Shown here: positions 60,736-64,000 of the stretch, piece after piece
Position numbering within the stretch: position 1 is the first letter of the stretch
Layout of the letters: every line of letters begins with the position of its first letter
NCBI GenBank assembly: GCA_948567375.1
Contig: OX419761.1
Location: forward strand, 43,748,243 to 43,812,242
DNA from: Lunularia cruciata
Lineage: Eukaryota > Streptophyta > Marchantiopsida > Lunulariales > Lunulariaceae
Reading direction: 5' to 3'
Length of the DNA: 64,000 nucleotides
Position numbers and translations under genes: made by a program
Notes under the pieces: generated by a model
What the model was told of the DNA's origin: nothing
Databases searched by the model: none
What the model saw: only the letters and a program-made list of their open reading frames with translations

Positions 60736-63700
60736 CAAATACTCAGCCTGCTCATGGAAGAACCTACACTTCCCTAGATGTAATTTGAGTCCATGAGATC
60801 TCAACCACCTCCAACAATTGTCTCTCATGCTCCTCCACAATAGTACTACAGACCAAAATGTCATCAATATAACACCAAGCAAAATCCAATCTAACTAGGA
60901 TCCTATCCATGACCTTTGGAAGTCAGCAGGAGCATTCTTTAACCCAAATAGTAAGAACTTCCACTAATATAATACATCCTTACTGTGAGGATGAATAGCC
61001 CAAAATGTTATCTTGGAATTATTTTCCTCCCTTATTGGCAATTGATGATATCTTGCTTGAAGATCTAGGGTACTAAAGACTTTGCATACCCAATTGCATC
61101 AAAGATCTCCTCCGATGTAGCCATGGCTGACTGATCAACCCTAGTCTATCAGTTAATAGGATAGTAATCTTCACACATCTGCCTATTTTTGTATTTTCCA
61201 TGCATATCCTTTTAGGCTGGCATCATTGTAGCTAATGCATACTCTGTATGTGAAATCTCCACCAAACTAGCCTGAAAAATGTCACTACTCTAGCTCTGAA
61301 TCAATGTTCTCTCCATGTCGTATATCAATAGGGATGTCAAAAAATTGGCGTAGTGCTTATATGCTCAATTTGTATACCAAGTCCTTTTGGAGCACCCAAA
61401 TCCTTCATATTGAAGGCAAAGCAACTTGTGTAGCTCTTCAAGAACCTCCAAACTCTTCGTCTTTCCTCTCTTGTAAGCTTGGGTCCAAGATCTGGCTCCC
61501 AAGTATCCTTTGCAACCATCATAGGAGTGAAAGACGTACTGAATGGTTGCTACACTAGGCGCCCTTGGGAGCAATAGTGTCATGCCTCCAACCACTAAAG
61601 GTCCCAACCTCGGTGTGAAAAACTACCTCCAATTTGGCTGCAAGCTCCATAGGTCCTCTAGCTGCATCCTGAGTAGACCAAGGGTGTAATCCAAGTAGAC
61701 CATGCTCACGTGGATGGACTCTAAATAGACTACTCTCCCTAGTAGCCGCTGGTTGTATCCCAAGAATACTTTTCCCACTTGGTCCATTGCATGCAACAGG
61801 TGCTTGAATCATCTTGATAGGCATAGAGCTCACAAGTGTCTAAGTGGTGATGCCTATCAAACACATTCTATGTTGCTCTCAAACCAAGCCAAGCCAAGGC
61901 TCACAATTTAGGTCAAATAGGTTAGGTCCATAGCTTGACCTAACACCCGATGCTTAAATGTCTCTAACATTGCTAGAACAACGGTAATACCAGTGTGAAA
62001 ACACATTGCTCACTCTTTCTCATCAACATTGGACTCCACCAATTGCTATAAATGTGAGTCCAAACTAGTCCAAGACCTCCCTCTTGAAAAGCATGGGAGC
62101 TTGGGAGACTCATAAGTGTGGGAAAAGTGGCTCTAGGCTGTCCAACAAGGTTCACCACTACCATAGGTGACCTATCAACCACTACCACCATACAAGACTG
62201 ACGCCCAACATCCAAGATGTCATAAAAAATGATGTGGTTTAGTGATTGAATCCCATCATAAGCACATTGGAGAACCTTTCTAGGTAAGAGGTTTGTCCAC
62301 CAAAGACAAAGATGATGAGCCCATGATCCCACTCTAGCTGCATCTAACAACACGGTAGGTCCCATCCAAGAATGGATCTAATGTGTAATTGCCACCACCC
62401 AAGTGCGAGAATCACCCAACAAAGGGACGTTCTCCAAAAGGTAAGCTAGAGAAATGGACTGATGAACCTAAAGATGTTGTAGTATTCATAACATCTCCCA
62501 AAATACACCAAAAGGGGATCTTGAAGGCCTAGACCTTGGCAAACACATGTATGTCCGTAACATGGCCATCCATAAATCACCAAATGAATAGGGCCATGTC
62601 TCTCTAAATCTTGTGCTCCCAACAAGAAAATGTTTATTTGTAGGATCTTCTTGTAACACCCGATTGCTGATATTGGTAATAACTTAGGATAACGATAGGC
62701 CAAGTGTGCCACATGATGTAGCGAGACTTGCCTAGCAAGTACCTCTACCCACATACCAGTACTTCTATACTCATGTACTTGCTTGTAGTACCATAACTAG
62801 TGCAATGTTAATCCTACCAAACAACTCTAATAAACATACTCCCTTTATTGGATATTGCCAAGCAATGAGTGTGGTATCTAGAGGTGTCAAGGTAATTGAC
62901 TTTGGAGGCTCATCCTCACACTAGTCACCTAGTAGTTCAAAGACTCCACTTCAAGTGTGTTGCACCAATTGATCTACATGTTACTGCAATGCCTCCTTTG
63001 AACTCCACAAAGGAACATCCAAGGTGGATGGAACAATCCCACTTGTGCTCCAAATCTGAGTGATCTCCTTTGGTACATTCCACTCCAATAAATCACCATG
63101 CCAAGTAACAGAACCATTGAAAGTTGAAACTAAAGCCGCCATGGTTCTAGACTGTAGTGAGCCAAGACTACCACTATTGAAGCATAGTATGACATACTCA
63201 TCCCTCACCAGACTTGCCAACCTGGTCTATAGGAGGTTGTCTCCTCCCAATAGTCAATATTGAAACCCATGGGGTATAACATTATACTCCCAACTAACAC
63301 ATCATATGACTCAGCTATGATTGCAATGGCTTGAGCTCTCACACCAGAGCTATCAGTTAGATGACCAGGCTAAATCTGAACAACAAGCTCTCCACATGTG
63401 ATGTACTGTGAGGAACCACCACCTAAAGATGTCTGGATCTGAAATGGACACCTCTCCACATCAATCTTTCATAACTCCAAATCGATAATTGCAGCATTCC
63501 CTAACATAAGGGGTTGTGCACCATAGTCTAATTAGACCCTCTATGCTGTATAAACCTTCCTTGTAGGTCCCACCAACAAAAAAATCCCCCCCTAGTTATC
63601 CAAAAATTCAACCCCAAGTGTATATCGTGCTCGCTCAAAGACTAGTCCTGTTGGTAACTCCTCCAATCTAGCCATCGTTGCCTGCCATAAACCATTGGTC

Positions 63701-64000
63701 GTTGAGCGGATCCAGTGCTCTTCAACCAAGTCAACTCCACTATCAACCACCTTTGATCTAGTAGTCAGAACCACATTATCCCTACTATCACAAAGTGTGG
63801 TAGCCAACTAATACACTAGGGCTGGGTCAACTCCCAATGTACACATTTCATTGGTTGAGAATAATGGAAAGTGCGTATTCAGTTGAGCCATCTCCAACAT
63901 CATGCTAGACTCAATCTGAGTAGTAGTAGGTGGTTGACTAGTAGGTAGCCCGTCATTCACCCCATCACCACCTACCACACCTACACTAGGATGTCTATGT
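60736..64000 (-). pseudogene. E3 Ty3/gypsy remnant: protease to reverse transcriptase, runs off the window
   Basis: Minus strand: RT end (SHGLKLHLGKCRFFHEQAEYLG just right of the solo LTR), catalytic CYIDDILVCS with YIDD at 60871-60860, the connecting segment before RT (LTREERRRVWRFLKSY at about 61,480-61,435) and less clear protease/gag-like text up to the window edge. Numerous stops. The 5' LTR must lie beyond position 64,000. Confidence 0.75.

Noticed and set aside
1-64000. CRISPR arrays, bacterial operons, riboswitches, tRNA or rRNA genes
   Set aside because: Nuclear plant sequence; no regular spaced repeats, no recognisable cloverleaf or rRNA segment seen by eye.

Overview
This is a nuclear genomic window from a land plant. 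Two intron-rich nuclear genes of plant type, plant-style LTR retrotransposons (Ty3 chromovirus, second Ty3 lineage, Ty1/copia) and long, visibly AT-rich gene-free stretches all point that way. The species cannot be read from the sequence. A seed-free plant such as a moss is a guess only.

Layout. (1) 1.4-12.95 kb: a BAG6/Scythe-type ubiquitin-like protein gene on the minus strand. I could model 17 coding exons whose phases all fit (1322 codons plus stop), with a probable extra 5' UTR exon and a GC/GA-rich promoter region near 12.35-12.95 kb. (2) 13-18.1 kb: AT-rich decayed intergenic DNA. (3) 18,114-23,630: a complete, very young Ty3/gypsy chromovirus (called E1 here) with 360-bp LTRs, CCTAA target duplication, gag, pol and an integrase-terminal chromodomain. 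(4) 23.6-28 kb: AT-rich DNA with an old LTR fragment. (5) 28,243-33,626: an eight-exon two-domain DJ-1/PfpI gene on the plus strand with a basic, Ser-rich N-terminal extension. (6) 33.8-46.1 kb: diverged repeats, a solo LTR of the E1 family with target duplication CAAAT, a possible MITE and the most complete copy of a dispersed non-coding repeat. (7) 46.1-64 kb: nested retroelements. A degenerate minus-strand Ty1/copia element (E0) is split by a young Ty3 element (E2, 48,144-55,964). To its right lies a degenerate minus-strand Ty3 element (E3), itself interrupted by a solo LTR of the E2 family and running off the right edge.

Highlights. E1 gag and pol are in different frames. Their overlap is only about 22 nt and holds a heptamer GGGAAAC in the correct register, followed after 6 nt by a 10-bp stem whose loop can pair 7 bp downstream: a complete candidate -1 programmed frameshift pseudoknot. 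The E1 LTRs also carry perfectly phased heat-shock-element arrays upstream of the TATA box. E1 has seven in-frame stops although its LTRs differ at one base, so its coding damage probably predates insertion. Two independent E2-family insertions are flanked by the same 4-bp target (GGTC/GACC).

All exon models and element boundaries were made by eye from frame, splice-site and terminal-repeat agreement. None has been tested against transcripts or databases.
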